Assembly (NCBI GenBank): GCA_018296165.2 | Contig: JACKQL020000038.1 | Span: forward strand, 310,001-374,000 | Reading direction: 5' to 3' | Length of the DNA: 64,000 nucleotides | Source: Termitomyces sp. T153 | Lineage: Eukaryota > Basidiomycota > Agaricomycetes > Agaricales > Lyophyllaceae | Shown here: piece by piece, positions 43,269-55,984 of the stretch | Layout: every line of letters begins with the position of its first letter | How positions within the stretch are numbered: the stretch's first letter is position 1 | Program-made: the position numbers and the translations under genes | The notes under the pieces: model-generated | What the model saw: the letters and a program-made list of their open reading frames with translations, nothing else | The model's database searches: none | Told to the model about the DNA's origin: nothing

Positions 43269-45060
43269 CACCTCACCCAAAACTCTGACACCCTCCTCTC
43301 TTGCAATATTCTTTCTATCTTGACCTTGTCTCCTGTCTCAATCTGAATAGGTGGGTTTATGCCCAAAGATTGAATCCTTGCAAGCTGGAATAAGGCATGA
43401 CACATGGAAAACATTATGGATGGATCAGCCATCAGATAAGGCAAATTGGTATGCCATCTAGGATACTTTCTGCAAGATCTTGAAGGGTCCAAAATGTTTG
43501 AAGTCCAATTTATGACTTGGCTGGTTTGATCATAAGTCCATGTGCTCTAGGTAAACTTGGTTGCTTACAATGTGATCTGGGGACTCATCCACCCATGTAT
43601 TGTAGAACCTCTTCATCTGCTCTGCTGCCAACTCCAACAACCCCTTCAGCTCTCCCTGCACTTCTCTTGTGAATTAATAGGGTCAATGGAGAACAATGGG
43701 TTGTACACATTCAGCATAGAATGGGGACATACTAATGGCAATGGCTGACATGGTCGTTGTATGCAAACTCAGCAAAAGGTAGCCAGTCAACTCAATCATC
43801 TGAATGCCTGCAAGTAGATTTCCAATTTCTGATTTGCTCTCTCAGTCTGACCATCTGTCTGTGGGTGGTGTGCTGACTACAGTGCCAGTTTAATACCCAA
43901 CAATTCCTACATACTCCTCACATATTGCACAACAAACTGTAGCCCCCAGTCTGATGCAACCTTCCTCAGTGTCCCATGTAGGTACCAGACCCTTGCTGCT
44001 GCATCATCAGTTGAATGTGCTGCCAGGAAATGTGCTTGTTTTGCAGACTTATCACAGACAACTTGGACCACATCATATCCATGTGAGGTAGGGAGTGGGC
44101 TGATATAGTCTGTTGAGATATGCTACCATGGGCTGTCAGGGATCTCCAGTAGTTTCAGTGGGCCAGAAAGTTTCTGTCAATGGGGTTTGATGTGCTGGCA
44201 CATCTCACACCACTAAACATACCACCATGCAAAATTTGACATCTGCTAATAGTTCCATGCTACTAGAGTCAGCATGTTTGCATGTCCAGGATGCCCTGCT
44301 GGGATAGAGTCATGGTATAGCTGAAGGATCAGGTGTTTAATCTCCTTGTCATCTGGCACATCGACTAAACCTCAGAATGGCACCAGCCTGTCATCCACTG
44401 TGAAATCCTTCAGCCATGTCCTTACCAGTGCTGGGGCCTCTGACAGTGTCTGCATTGGTGTTAGCTTAGGATCCATTGGTGATGCCACCCAAACTTTCCT
44501 TAGAATGTTCCCATCTGCCAGTGTTGCATCTGTTGCTGCCACTCATCCCACCACTGCTGATCCACTGGTCTCATGCCTTCTGTGACAAGACTGCACCTAC
44601 CACATCCATTTCCACCTTAAAGGTGCATTTGTGTTTGGCATCCATGAGTACTAGTACCTGGACAAGTGCAGCCTTCAAAGAATCAAAAGCCCTTTGCTCC
44701 ACCTCTTCCTACCTTTTTCTTCAATCTCTCCAGGGGTTGCATAATTATTGCATAGTTCTCCACAAAGCATACTGACCTTCACTGGGTCCATGCCAACATG
44801 TCCTGGTGAAATCTTCAGGCCCAAATAGTCTGCCTCTGTCATGCAGAAACAACTGGTTTGAGGAAAAGATTTGTAGAACTCCTTGAACATGCACTTGATG
44901 TTGCCTAGGGTCCTCAGAATGATTATGTCATCCAGATACAACACTAAAAAGCTCATTGACCATGTGCTGCGATGCTGAAGCCAATTTCACAATGAACTCA
45001 AACTGACTATATCACATTCTGAATGATGTCTTGCACTCGTCACTGGACATGATCATGATA
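43264..45060 (-). mobile_element. Family D gypsy relic, main part (RT to chromodomain), target of the nested insertion
   Basis: On the minus strand: an RT fragment (44956-44675) with VLYLDDIIILRTLGN (YLDD kept) and ADYLGLKISPGHVGMDPVKV, then broken RNase H and integrase frames (44600-43560), then QIETGDKVKIERILQERRVS and EFWVRWK, where the chromodomain is cut by the 37-43 kb element. The 5' half (gag, protease) is missing to the right of 45060. No CpG. Confidence 0.8.
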
Positions 45061-45138
45061 GTACCCCCACCTCAACTTGGTTTGTGCTTGTTTGCATTTT
45101 TTACACGTACATGTAAAAGAGTAATTCTTAACATGACT

Positions 45139-45200
45139 TGAGTCGACCCAGGTTTGAACTGTGGACTTTTGTTAGACAGATGCGATTGACCATTGTGTGA
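45139..45200 (-). repeat. tRNA-derived SINE head, third copy (degenerate)
   Basis: The minus strand reads AATCGCATCTGTCTAACA, then AGTTCAAACCTGGGTCGACTCA. This is the 3' two thirds of the tRNA-like head found at 63248 and 63785, with a B box (GTTCAAACC). The A-box half is degenerate. It sits about 100 bp upstream of the KIN1-type start codon, at the CpG boundary. Confidence 0.65.
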
Positions 45201-45294
45201 GGCCGGGCGTAGATACTCCGGCATTGGAGGCCGTGCTGACATAAGCAGATGTGAGATGGAGGGCTGGCGGTGGCTGTGGCAACATTGGGCCACG

Positions 45295-48200
45295 ATGAGC
45301 TCGTCTTCGAGCCGGAAGCCTCGGCCTGTGTCGATGCCGCCGTCGCCACAGTCCCTGCCGCCACAGTCCCACGAGCCCGAGCCCGACCCGACGCCCAGCA
45401 GACGCACGCCCTCCGCCTCCCGCCACTCCAGGTCCAACCGCATCCTCGGCGACTACGTCCTCAGCAAGACCCTCGGCGCAGGCAGCATGGGCAAGGTCAA
45501 GCTTGCCACCCACAGCGCCACCGGCGAAAAGGTTCGCTGTGCTTGTCTGAGGTTTGCCGTGTGCTGACGTTGTGCAGCTCGCCGTCAAGATCCTCCCACG
45601 TACTCACCCTGGTGCGCCGCCGGCCAGCGACTCGGCGGCGAAGCAGGCGTCCAAGGACGCCTCCAAGGAGATCCGCACGCTCCGCGAGGCTGCGCTGTCC
45701 ATGCTGCTCCACCATCCGTACATCTGTGGCATGCGCGAGATGATTGTGCACCAGCATCACTACTACATGGTCTTTGAGTATGTCAACGGCGGGCAGATGC
45801 TCGACTACATCATTGCGCACGGCCGTCTGAGGGAGCGCGTGGCCCGCAAGTTTGCACGGCAGATTGGCAGCGCGCTGGAGTACTGCCACCGCAACAATGT
45901 GGTGCATCGAGGTACGTGTGTGGACTACCCTACTGCTCGTTCCAACCGCCAGCAGACCTCAAAATTGAAAACATTCTCATTTCGCACACGGGGAACATCA
46001 AAATCATCGACTTTGGGCTGTCGAACCTGTACGACCCCTGCGCGCGCCTCTCGACGTTCTGCGGCTCGCTGTACTTTGCGGCGCCCGAGCTGCTCAACGC
46101 AAAAGTCTACATCGGCCCCGAAGTCGACGTCTGGAGCTTCGGCGTCGTGCTCTACGTCCTCGTCTGCGGCAAAGTCCCCTTTGACGACCAAAGCATGCCC
46201 GCCCTCCACGCAAAAATAAAACGAGGCTTTGTCGAGTACCCCGTCTGGCTCAGTGCCGGTGCGTCCACACAGCCACACCCAGCCACCAACTGACCTCTGC
46301 CAGACTGCAAACACCTTCTCTCCCGCATGCTCGTCACCGTCCCCGCCCAGCGCGCCACCCTCGCCGAGGTCCTCTCCCACCCATGGATCACACGCAACTC
46401 CCACGGCCCCCCCGACCCACACATGCTCCCCCGCGACCCCCTGCGCCCCGACGACCTCGACCCCGCCGTCATACGCGGCATGCAGGGCTTCGAGTTTGGC
46501 GACGAAGCCGAGATCGAGCGCAAGCTCCGCGAGGTCCTGGCGTCCGAGACTTACAGGCGTGCTGTCAGAGCGTGGGAGAGGCGTCGTGCGGGGGTCAACG
46601 GGTCCCGCAGCGGCAACACCAGTGCCAGCGGCAGCGGGGCAGGCGGTAGCTCAGCCTCGAACGGATGGGGCGGACACGCACGACACGAAAGCGTAGCAGG
46701 CGCTTACGGCGTCTCGCACTCCAGCCTCGCGATGTCCGTTGATTCAGGGACAGGCGGCCCCTCGTCGTCTGGCGGTACGCCGACCAAGGATAAAGATCGA
46801 GAGTCGCCGAGGAAATCGACGAAGCGGTTCTCAGGGTTTGGGTTTTACGGACGTAAGCTTTTTGGCGTCGGCGGCGGCGGTGGGAGTGGGAACAACAGTA
46901 GCTCCGCCGCCGCCGGTGGTGGTGGTGGTGGTGGGGGATCTTCCAGTTCCCCGCCCGCACCGTCGGCGCACACGTCGTTGTTCTCGACCTTCTCCGGGCG
47001 CGGCCACGGTGCGTTTGGCGGGCATAATGCGGCGCATAGCCAGAGCCACAACCATAGTGCGGCGGAGGAAGAGGTGGATCCGACGAGTGGGTTTCATCCG
47101 CTTGTGAGTATGTATTTCTTGGCGAGGGAGAAGATGGAGAGGGAGAAGGTGTATGGGCCCGGGGTGTTTGCGAGCTCGCAGATGAGTCTTGGGGCTGCGG
47201 CTGGGGTAGCGGGGACGGGGACCGAGGCGGCAGGGGCGGTTAATGGAAGTGAAAGTAAGGAGACGGAGGATGGAAAGGGGACGGAGATTCTGGATGTGCA
47301 GCCGACGCAGACACAAGCACGTGAGCGCGAGCGGGAGAAAGACAAGGACAAGGACCTCGCGAATCCGAACTCCAAAGACCGCGAAAAAGCAGATTACTCG
47401 ATGCCGCTACCGCGTCTTCCTGCGCCTGCAACGACGCACTTTTCGGCGCGGGCGTATGAGAGTCCGGGGTCTACGCCTACGTCGCCTGCGTTTGGTGGGG
47501 CCATGCCGGTGCCGCTGCCGCAGCCGAGGGCGCGGGACGCTGGGGAGGGACAGGCGCAGGCGCAGCAGGGGCAGACGCAGACGCAGGCGCAGGCGCAGGT
47601 GGGGATACGCGCGCCGCCTGCGACGACGCATCGGAGGAGTCATAGTATGTCGCAGAGGCCGATGTGGGGTGGGATGTTTGGGCATGGGCATGGGGTGGAT
47701 GTGCAGAAGGTTAGGGAGAGGGAGAGGTGGGAGTGTGAGGGTGTGCGTGAGGAGGAGGGGGGGCGGGAGGAGAGCGAGAAAGATAGGGAGAAGGAGGAGA
47801 GGAAGGAGGAGAGGAGGGAGAAGGAGGAGCATGCGCCGCTGGCTGCGACGCTTGTGAGGAAGTTTGGGAGTATACTTGGTGGGGGGAGCCGGTATGGGTA
47901 TGGGACGCTTGGACGGAGGGGGAGCGTGTCGTCGCCGCCTTCGCCGCCGGATGGGGATGTGGGGAGTGTGAGGAGTGGGAAGAGTGGGAAGAGGGGTGGT
48001 GGGAATGGGAATGGGAAGGAAAAGGAAAAGGAGAAGGAGGGGGAGGCGTGGAAGGAGAAGGAGAAGGAGAAGGAGAAGGAGAATACACCCCTGCCGCTAC
48101 CGCCGCCGCCGATGATGACGACGCCGAGAGAAAAAGAAAGAGGCGTTACGCATTCTCTCTCGCAGCCGCTTGGGTCTGTACACCGTCGGGCGGCGACTAT

Positions 48201-49420
48201 ACTTGACCCGCCTGGCCGCGGGAACGCACGGCATAATAGAAGGAGCTCGACGGGTGCGGCGCTCTTGGGTGCAGGTGGAGATGTCGGTGGAGATGTTGGG
48301 GGGTCGGTGGGTAGGCATCGGAGGCCGTCGACGGGGTATAGTGGGCGGGAGAGGTTGTTTGGGGATATTAGAGAGGGGGAGGATGGAGAGGGGGAGGGGG
48401 AGGGAGCGAGGGGAGGAGAGGAGAGGGAGGAGGAGCATGGGGAGACGCAGAGGGAGTTTAAGCCTGTGTTTTTGAAGGGGTTGTTTAGGTGGGTGTGTTT
48501 TTATGCGGGAGGACGTGAGCTGACGCTGACTTGACTTTTGGGTATAGTGTCGCGACGACCTCGACGAAGCCTCCGTCTGTGATTAAAGCTGATATTCGGA
48601 GGGTGCTTGATAGGATGCAGGTCCAGTATCGGGAGACGAGAACCGGGTTTGAGTGTATACATCTGCCGTCGATTGATCTGTCCTCTGTCGTCGGTGCGAA
48701 CGATGCTGCGAATGTGACTGCGGGAGCACAACTTCAGCAGACGTCGTCTGGCGCGTCCAACACGAATAGGCCGACGATTGTGAAGAAGGCATCGAAGATT
48801 TCGTTTGGTGTGAAGAGGGAGAAGAAGGGGGATGGGGTTGTTGCGAAGGAGAGGGAGAAGGAGGGCAGACCGAGTGTAGCGACGACAACGCTGTCTGCGA
48901 CGCCGAGTGGGTCTTCGTCGTTCTTTAATGTTTTGCCGTCTGTGTCTGCGGGGGTACAGGACCATCCTCCACAACAACAGCAGCAGCAGCAGCCCTCTTC
49001 CTCACCTCCAGGCGCGCCCGGTGTGAACGGGGTGGGACTCGCGATGGTTCCGTCGAACGAGATGATGTCTTCAGCGGCGTCAAGGACGAAAATGCTGCCG
49101 CCGATACCGCGCGATTTTGGAGCGGCGTCGCCTGCGCCTGTAACTGCGAGGACGCCGAGCCCGTTGCCCACGGGTGAGGTTGATAGAGAGGTGTTTGAGA
49201 CGATGGGGAATAATACCCTTAGTGTCAGGTTTGAGATTAATATTGTCAAGGTTAGTGTTGTTGGTTTGATTTAGCTCTCGACGCGACTGATTGTGGGGTC
49301 TGTGTGTGTGTGTAGGTGCCGTGGTTACCGTTTCATGGGATTCAGTTCAGACGCACGAGCGGAGATGGCTGGCAGTACCAGATGCTTGCGCGGAGAGTAT
49401 TGACGGAGCTAAAGTTGTGA
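45295..49420 (+). CDS. KIN1: KIN1/KIN2-type (Par-1/MARK) serine/threonine protein kinase
   Basis: Six exons: 45295-45531, 45578-45911, 45956-46258, 46304-48488, 48548-49250 and 49316-49420 (3867 nt, 1288 aa). Introns are GT..AG, 44-65 nt. The kinase domain (about residues 52-345) has the glycine loop [19 protein letters not shown] lysine, [10 protein letters not shown] catalytic loop, [22 protein letters not shown] and [19 protein letters not shown] long Ser/Gly/Glu/Lys-rich linker follows. The last about 40 residues are a KA1 domain ([20 protein letters not shown] ... [12 protein letters not shown]), which binds acidic membrane lipids. KIN1 kinases act at the cell cortex in polarity, exocytosis and wall integrity. 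The start is the ATG before [10 protein letters not shown]; an upstream in-frame ATG at about 45256 is possible. Confidence 0.93.
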
Positions 49421-49954
49421 TTGACGATGATGGAATGAATGAAGACATCAAACAAATGATTATACGATTTCAGTATACATATTCTGACCCCCTGCTACCC
49501 CCCTTTGCTTTTCCAAGTCGTGCCTACTCACACACTCACCCACTCACTTCCTTTAATTGCTCGGTTTCTGACTCCACTGCGCTTTCTGCTACTACTGCTT
49601 TCTTCAACCCCTCATTCATTGTCCTTGTTTCTTTTCATTTCCTCGTTTTACTCCCTGCTATTTATAGGTACAACTCTCTCTCTCTCTCTCTCTCTCTGTT
49701 TTTCCTCGGGTTTTATTTTGTGAATATAAACGAGCGTACATATACATGGGGCGCAGAGGGAATTCTCGTTTTTTGTAGATTGGTAATCGTCTCCGGACGG
49801 AGGGCATTTTTCTAATTCAGTCTGCAGTTGACACGCCTTCAAACCGTCAGCATAATCGTAACGTTGATTGCTCATGTTGGAAGGACTTGTGGCACACTGT
49901 CGTGACATTTGGGGAAAAAATAGTATACAAGCATTACTTTCCGCAGACATTCTG
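49421..49954. other. Convergent intergenic region between KIN1 and SPC1
   Basis: Pyrimidine-rich sequence with a (CT)n run at about 49675-49697, suited to two 3' ends meeting. No gene seen. Confidence 0.5.
49675..49697. repeat. (CT)n microsatellite
   Basis: About 11 CT units in the shared 3' region of the KIN1 and SPC1 genes. Confidence 0.95.
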
Positions 49955-50386
49955 TCATTTCCCCTTCTCTTTGGTCTCTACTTTGGGCAGCCACTCCACT
50001 GGATGGGCATTGAACATGGGCCAAGGAGGCAACACCACCTACCACATGTCAACATTCACGTAAACGATCGGAAGCGTTCCTACTCACCAACGCAAGCACC
50101 GCTGTTGTCCCGCCGAATATGACGAACGTAACCGCCAGTGACTGCATAGCGAAGCCCACAATGAATGCAACGATCTGCCGACGTGGACATTAATACCCAA
50201 CTTCTACTCGAGTCAAGCTGTGACGCGTACCGCACTTCCAATTAACACAACTCGCGAGATGAGCTCGACAAAGGCCTGTCCCTCAAAGTCCTAACATCAC
50301 GGTTAGTAGCTCCTTCTAACCCAAAGCAGAATACGCACGATTCGACCCTCCGTCCACTCCTGCACAGATTTCGCAAGTCCAGACAT
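49955..50386 (-). CDS. SPC1: Signal peptidase complex subunit 1 (SPC12)
   Basis: Four short exons on the minus strand: 50386-50339, 50290-50231, 50174-50088 and 50038-49955 (279 nt, 92 aa). Introns are 48, 56 and 49 nt, all GT..AG and phase 0. The protein begins MSGLAKSVQEWTEGR, then DFEGQAFVELISRVVLIGSA and the first membrane helix, a short loop, the second helix (LAVTFVIFGGTTAVLALV), then LPPWPMFNAHPVEWLP and a Lys-rich C-end. This is the SPC12/SPC1 family pattern: a small two-helix ER membrane protein of the signal peptidase complex that helps select substrates. Each exon is too short for simple ORF calling. Confidence 0.9.
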
Positions 50387-50991
50387 CCTCACAGTTCTTG
50401 TCTGGTCCTAGTATTCAGTCGAGCACGATTCGTTATAGGAAGAATGGTTGGTTCGGCTTCTGACGTGTTCGGTCACGGTCAAGGGTGTCGGATATCGGAG
50501 TTACTAACTATGATCTTGATCACATCGAAATTTCCTCAATGGCTCTCGTTAGAGAAATCTCTCGCATTGTCTCTGGAAAATGTAAACACCTTGTCCCCAT
50601 TTATGTTGGAATCTTTATCTTCCTTTGCTAACAGTGCACAGGCCCGGCTAATACGACACCTGTGCCTTGGAGCTTGAAGGCCACAGCACAAGCATCATCA
50701 TGGATCCGACACAACATCATCAGGCACGTACGCTCGCGTGGACTGGCCAGTTTCTAGTCTCCCTTGTGACCTGTGAAGTGTGTAGCACCTTTGTCTTCAC
50801 AATAAACTCGTTGTCCAGCCAGTATTTAAGCAGGTACGCGATAAACGAATTGTTCAACTGCGTCAAGGTATCACAAGCTCTTTCTTTCCCCTCCTCAAGC
50901 TTCTATAGTCCTCTTTGGTTACGCCAAATTACGCCGATCAAGCCTTGACTTTGCCCCCCCTCCCCCCGACACATACACGCACCCCCTGAAC
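50387..50991. promoter_or_regulatory. Divergent promoter region of SPC1 and the kinase-like gene
   Basis: The interval holds the 5' flanks of both genes. A plus-strand mini-ORF from an ATG at about 50539 (MALVREISRIVSGK) could splice (GTAAAC donor) to a downstream open stretch, and another begins MDPTQHHQARTLAW at about 50700. Neither is recognised, and either could be an uORF or a small gene. Confidence 0.3.
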
Positions 50992-53265
50992 ATGGAAAGT
51001 CGCAGCTCGTATGAGACCCTTCCGGAGACAGTCCGGTCATTTCTAGAATCAAATCCCCCCGTCCAGAAATGGGATAGCTCTGAACGCCCAGGGTTGACAG
51101 CACCTCCCATCTTTCGCGAAAGGCATCTTGACGCGCGACTGATGCTCAAAAAGGTTCAAGTATTACCTCTGGAACGTTTCCTGTCCCTCGCTCTTGATCT
51201 GACTCTCGAGTCGGTAGCGAAGAGGAATATCGAGTTACCAAAGACAGTAAAAGGCGGAATTGTGAACCAACAGGAAGATGAGGACTCTTTCGAATTCCCT
51301 CCTTTGGCCAGGACAGCTGTGATGCTCGGACTACTATACGAAGAAACCACGGCATTACATCCCTGTTCCTTGGCGTCAACTCTCCTCTTCCATCCCCGCG
51401 CACGTCAATGGTCAAAAGCCTGTCTGGAGTGGAGAGAGATAGAGTTCGGCACAAAACATTCTCCGGCAGCTCTATGCGGCCATGGTCTTGCTATTCGGTC
51501 GTTTAAATTTATGTCAGATCAAGAGAAGGAGATGTTGGATGATGATACACGCGAACTCATGGGCATACTATATCGCCGTCGTCCATTGGCGTGGTGGCAG
51601 TTATTTTCTCCTGGCGAAGAAGCAAGATCTCTTCTTGCAGACCTGGATAGGATCGCTTCAGTTGGGTCTATTGATGCCGGCCGCTGCCACACATATGGGT
51701 GCAAGTCGCCTCCACCTGGTACTTTTTCTCTTCCCATTGATGCTCTAACGACTCCTTGGGGAACCTCGACGTCTTCTCTTTCGGTAGAATCGACCGATTT
51801 CACGCCTCGCATGAACGATGGTCTCCCAACGAAAGTCAATACAACGGGAACAAGCCATCGTAACCTTCGAAAACGGGACAAGCAGCCGCGATACACCAAT
51901 AAAAAGCAAACTACACCCACATTATTACCGATGACAGACGGTAAGGCTCTGTCGTGGCCCAAGGTCCAAGTATCGGACAGGGCAGCCGATCCGATGATGG
52001 ATCTCTTTCTCTTACGGGTGCGTTCAATGTCATAATGTCATAGGTACTACAACTGACTTAGACCTATTATTTTCTTCCTGACAGGCTTGGGCACAATCCG
52101 TGGAACACGACACAACATTCATTGTATTCCATTGTGGCAATTTTGAAAGGATTGGCTTCCGACATCGAGAAAGCCAAACGCTCTTCGTATCAAGCCTTAT
52201 TGACGTCCATAACTGCTCCGATCCATCCTATGGCAGACTTCAGGCAGGTCTGTACCTGTCTATTGTACAAGATGCGATCAATCGCACAAAACGGCAAGAT
52301 GAGCTCGACAATGCAAAACCAAAGAGTCGTAAACGTCGGAGGGATCCGAGCGAAGAGGAGCCGAGAAAACGATACAAGACAAGATTTATGGTGTCAAAGG
52401 AACGCGCGGAGGCCGAAAAGCGTGACAAGGATTACGAGGTATTGACATCCTTCTGAATCAGTTCGATGACTTCTTACTTACTCTTGTTCAGGCGGTCAAG
52501 CTAAATGCTCCGAAACGCTCTCTAGCTTTGATCGAGTTCCGCTTCGGGCAGTACAATTCAACCGCTCCCTCTGCTTTGATACGATCGGGTACTAAGAAAA
52601 AGGCGACATATGGCTCTGACGAGTACGTGTCGCTCGTGCTGACCTCCAAGTTGGGCAATGGAGCTGTTGGAGCTGTCTACGACGCTCAGTTGGAGATCCT
52701 GATCAACGGCTACACTCCTCGAAGAGCTCGCGTTGCTGTTAAACTCGGTTTCAAAGATGACGAGATCAAAAGCATGCGTAACGAATACTCCATTTATGAA
52801 CACCTTGCTAGTCATGGTGTTGTCGAAGGAATCCCTCACATCTTTGGCCTTTATGAAGATGTCGAATCGAGCACTGTAGCTCTCGTTATGAGCTATGTAG
52901 GAGATTCTTTGTGGAACCTAAGGCCGGACAAAACGAAAAGAGATCTCAAGGTTTCAGAAGCAGCCGAGTAAGTTGCTATGTCATTCCTCCTTGTCCTCTC
53001 AATATACTCATTCGTCTTCGCCAGGACAGCCTTTCTACGAACTTTGAAAAATATTCATCAAGCGGGCATTTGGCATGGTGATCTCGGAGAAAACAATCTT
53101 ATGCTCATGGATGATGAACGTGCCACGATAATCGATTTCGATCGGGCTGAGAAAAACCCCACGCAAGACCAAAAGGATGCGGAAGTGCGGGAGCTGATTG
53201 CCTTGTTTCGTTACAAATCGCCGGCTCCCCGCGCTCCACCATCACAAGCGAGACCTCACCGATGA
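50992..53265 (+). CDS. Agaricomycete-type protein-kinase-like protein
   Basis: Four exons: 50992-52017, 52085-52438, 52492-52967 and 53025-53265 (2097 nt, 698 aa). Introns are GT..AG, 67, 53 and 57 nt. The N-terminal 420 residues are unrecognised. They include a low-complexity linker and a basic stretch (KSRKRRRDPSEEEPRKRYK) that may be a nuclear localisation signal. The C-terminal third is kinase-like: LTSKLGNGAVGAVYDAQL (glycine loop), ARVAVKLGFKDD (lysine), NIHQAGIWHGDLGENNLMLM and ATIIDFDRAEKN. The catalytic HRD is HGD and DFG is DFD, as in the diverged kinase-like families expanded in mushrooms. The N-lobe is intact, while the C-lobe after DFD is only about 40 residues and may be truncated or misspliced. 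Confidence 0.85.
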
Positions 53266-54170
53266 TATTCTAGCTGACCTTGAGTCGGGGATGTTCTGGA
53301 CGATGAGAACACACCCGACGATGCAGAATAGTGATGATTGAGAGCACCCGGCTCTTTGTGCAGTCTCTATCACTGTTCTTTGATTCTCTGCTTATATTAT
53401 GAATATCAGTGACTACTAAACATTACAACTCCTTACAATCTATTCTTGTTCAAAATAACCCTGGACGTAAAATCAATCAATTTGACTCGACGGAGCCTCC
53501 ACCGCAATCTGCCGTAGGACCAAAGTGTAGGCATGAAATGGACTAGTTTACCATGAGATACAGACTGATACAGAACATCTCACTCGAGTCTACTTATGTG
53601 GCGGCCGGCATTTTGAGGCAACAGAATTACAGTAGTCGGACAACGGAAACGAGCGTGCGTTTCAAATAGTTCAAGCTGTGGAACCTGAGAAGTATGCACG
53701 CGCGGAGCTCGAGGGCGATACTCATAACGGACGCCTCGCAAGGAATCGAACCAAGTTTACTCCCTTGGATAGGAGAGCTAGGGGTGGACAATAAGGCTAG
53801 CTATGGGTGTCTTGTATTCATGGGATTGGAATGGATAGCCTGTGATCAAGCTCAACGGATAAGCGGACAGCGCATGGGAAGCGATTATGAACATCTTGAT
53901 TGACAGTGGGGCAATCGTTCGACGACGCGAAATGTTGGGGGCGATATCGAACGCTGTTCGAGTTTATTTATATAGATATACTATCCCCTACTATACAGCC
54001 CGCACCCCCAGTCGGCACTTTCTGATATCTCGGCAAATCTCTCTATGCTTCTTCAGCTACTCTGCCCTCTATAATAAAACATTTTTCGCACTTGAATCGA
54101 GGACAAAGACCCCGAATTTGTCAAGTCCCTTCTTGACGTCGACTTGGGAGTTTCGTCACTCTGGTTGTCA
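53266..54170. other. CpG-containing intergenic region
   Basis: No gene recognised. A 69-codon open stretch (53694-53903) has no motif. A CpG-rich segment at about 53700-53760 on the minus strand has a B-box-like GGTTCGATTCC, but it does not fold as a tRNA. CpG disappears after about 54150. Confidence 0.4.
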
Positions 54171-55980
54171 TGGCTCCAACATTGGATTATAAAATCAAAT
54201 TCCTAACCAAACAAAGCAGGCTATACTTGGACTGGAATACTGATAGCTGTATGCTGGCTTTCTGATTTTGAGGTGTGTTGATACAGTGGTACAACAGTAC
54301 TTACCTGTAAAAACTAGTATTTCAAATGAAAAAGAAAGAACTTTCTCAATATACCTAAAAATGCTGAAAACTGTAAGCATTTCGCTGAAAACAGTAGGCA
54401 GAGAAAGTATTTAGCTTAATAAAAAATACTACACCAATGATTCCAGAAATCAAAATTGGCCTACAGCAGTAAAAACAAAGCCAGAGAAAAGGGTTGAGGG
54501 TTGAACACCAAGCACATCACCTCGATTGAGAGAACCTGATCAGAGTGATGGCCAACACACCTAACAAAGTGGCAGTGCCAGCTATCCTTGGCATCTCAAC
54601 AAAGCTGCTGTTGAACCCAAAAACTTGATTCACCTTGTCCTACATCTCATGACACCACCAAACCCTCATAGAACATGTGTTGCCAATAGTCTTGATGAAG
54701 AAAGGGAGGACTTAGTGAAGGAAAGAACAGCTTAGTGGAAGAAGGAAGGGAAAGGAAAGCCTCACCATGCATTGCCAAGGCCTGCCCACATGGAACCCTG
54801 ACACCCAGACCTCCCATTGGCCAACTATGCTCCTAGACAATGACAAAAACATGCAGAAAAGCCCTGGTCCATGCAAGGGGGGTGAGGTATAAAAAGGGAA
54901 GGATTTCAGAGGGAAGGGGCAAGCAAATACTTGCCATGGCTTGGTAATCTCCAGGGAGTGGATTGCTTAGGCCTACAAGCTTGATTAGCTTCAGGATATT
55001 TAGTATAATAAACTATTTGTGCCCATTCTAAAGTTTGAGACCCTCTCTTACTGGTGAATTAAAATCAATAAATCTATTAACCTGTCTGATTGTACAGTGA
55101 GAACTTGTGGCTAAGAACCCTGAACTCTTGCAAAGTCTAAGTCCGACACATTTAGCCAAGGTTTGTAACCTAGTGCCACTGTCAACTTTAGATTTTGCAT
55201 CAGTGTGTTTAGACTTAAAAGTGTGTTCTTAAAGTTTTACAGTAATCAGTTCTGATACCTTAGAGTCAACTTATTCCTGATCATCTCCAACTTTTCCTGC
55301 TCTCAATGGATATTTGACTACATTATGACAGCCTCTGAAAAAGAATGGTGGGTTTAATTTATGATGCCAATAGAACTATTGGTGAAGAAAGCATTAAAGA
55401 TTGCTTTGAGAGGGAAAAAGCTTCAGAAGACAGTATTAATATAGAATGTGTAAAGTTGATAGTCCTCTGTTAAAGGACTGGAATGGAGGTCTTTTGCTCA
55501 CTACTATGATATATATGTATGTTTTGATAGATTGGATTGCTCATAGCTGTAGGCTAAATCCTGTTTCTGAGGATTTACAGGGTTTCTGATTTGAAGGTGT
55601 ATGGTTTGTGATTAGATGATTGTATTTCAGATATATTGAGTTGAAGAAAACAGATGTGTGATGTGTAATAAATCTTGATTAGATAGAGTATTGGAAAGGG
55701 ATTTTAAGAAAGAATCAAGTCAAAGGTCTGATTGCTAAGTATTAGTACTACTGAGTGATATCATAAAATTTCATTACTCAGGCTACTTTTCCTCATTTCT
55801 TTCTCTTTAGTATATTTTGATATCCAAAAATCATCCAACATGCTCTTCAAAGTGTATGAGCAATAAGGGGACAGAAGGTGGAGGAGACTTTGATTCATCA
55901 ATGATTCTGAATTTTCAAGTGTATCAAGGATGATCTATTGAATGATAATCACTTGCAAGAGTTGGAATATTGAAAACCTG
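54171..55980. mobile_element. CpG-poor repeat block with an LTR-like promoter unit
   Basis: No coding sequence was recognised. The part 54660-55150 looks like an LTR: it has a TATA box (TATAAAAAG, 54888-54896), an AATAAA-like polyadenylation region (about 55010-55065) and ends GTCCGACA. Another block at 55530-55640 is related to 54220-54310 (CATAGCTGTAGGCT and TTTCTGATTTGAAGGTGT-like words). Ends and target duplications could not be set. Confidence 0.4.
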
Positions 55981-55984
55981 CCAA

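Noticed and set aside
47243..48475. Long Arg-rich and Pro-rich open frames overlapping the KIN1 coding exon on both strands
   Set aside because: They are shadows of the low-complexity GAG/GGA-rich linker of the kinase. They have no motifs or splice structure of their own.
53715..53785. Minus-strand tRNA suggested by GGTTCGATTCC
   Set aside because: The flanking bases do not pair as a T-stem, and no acceptor or anticodon arm could be found.
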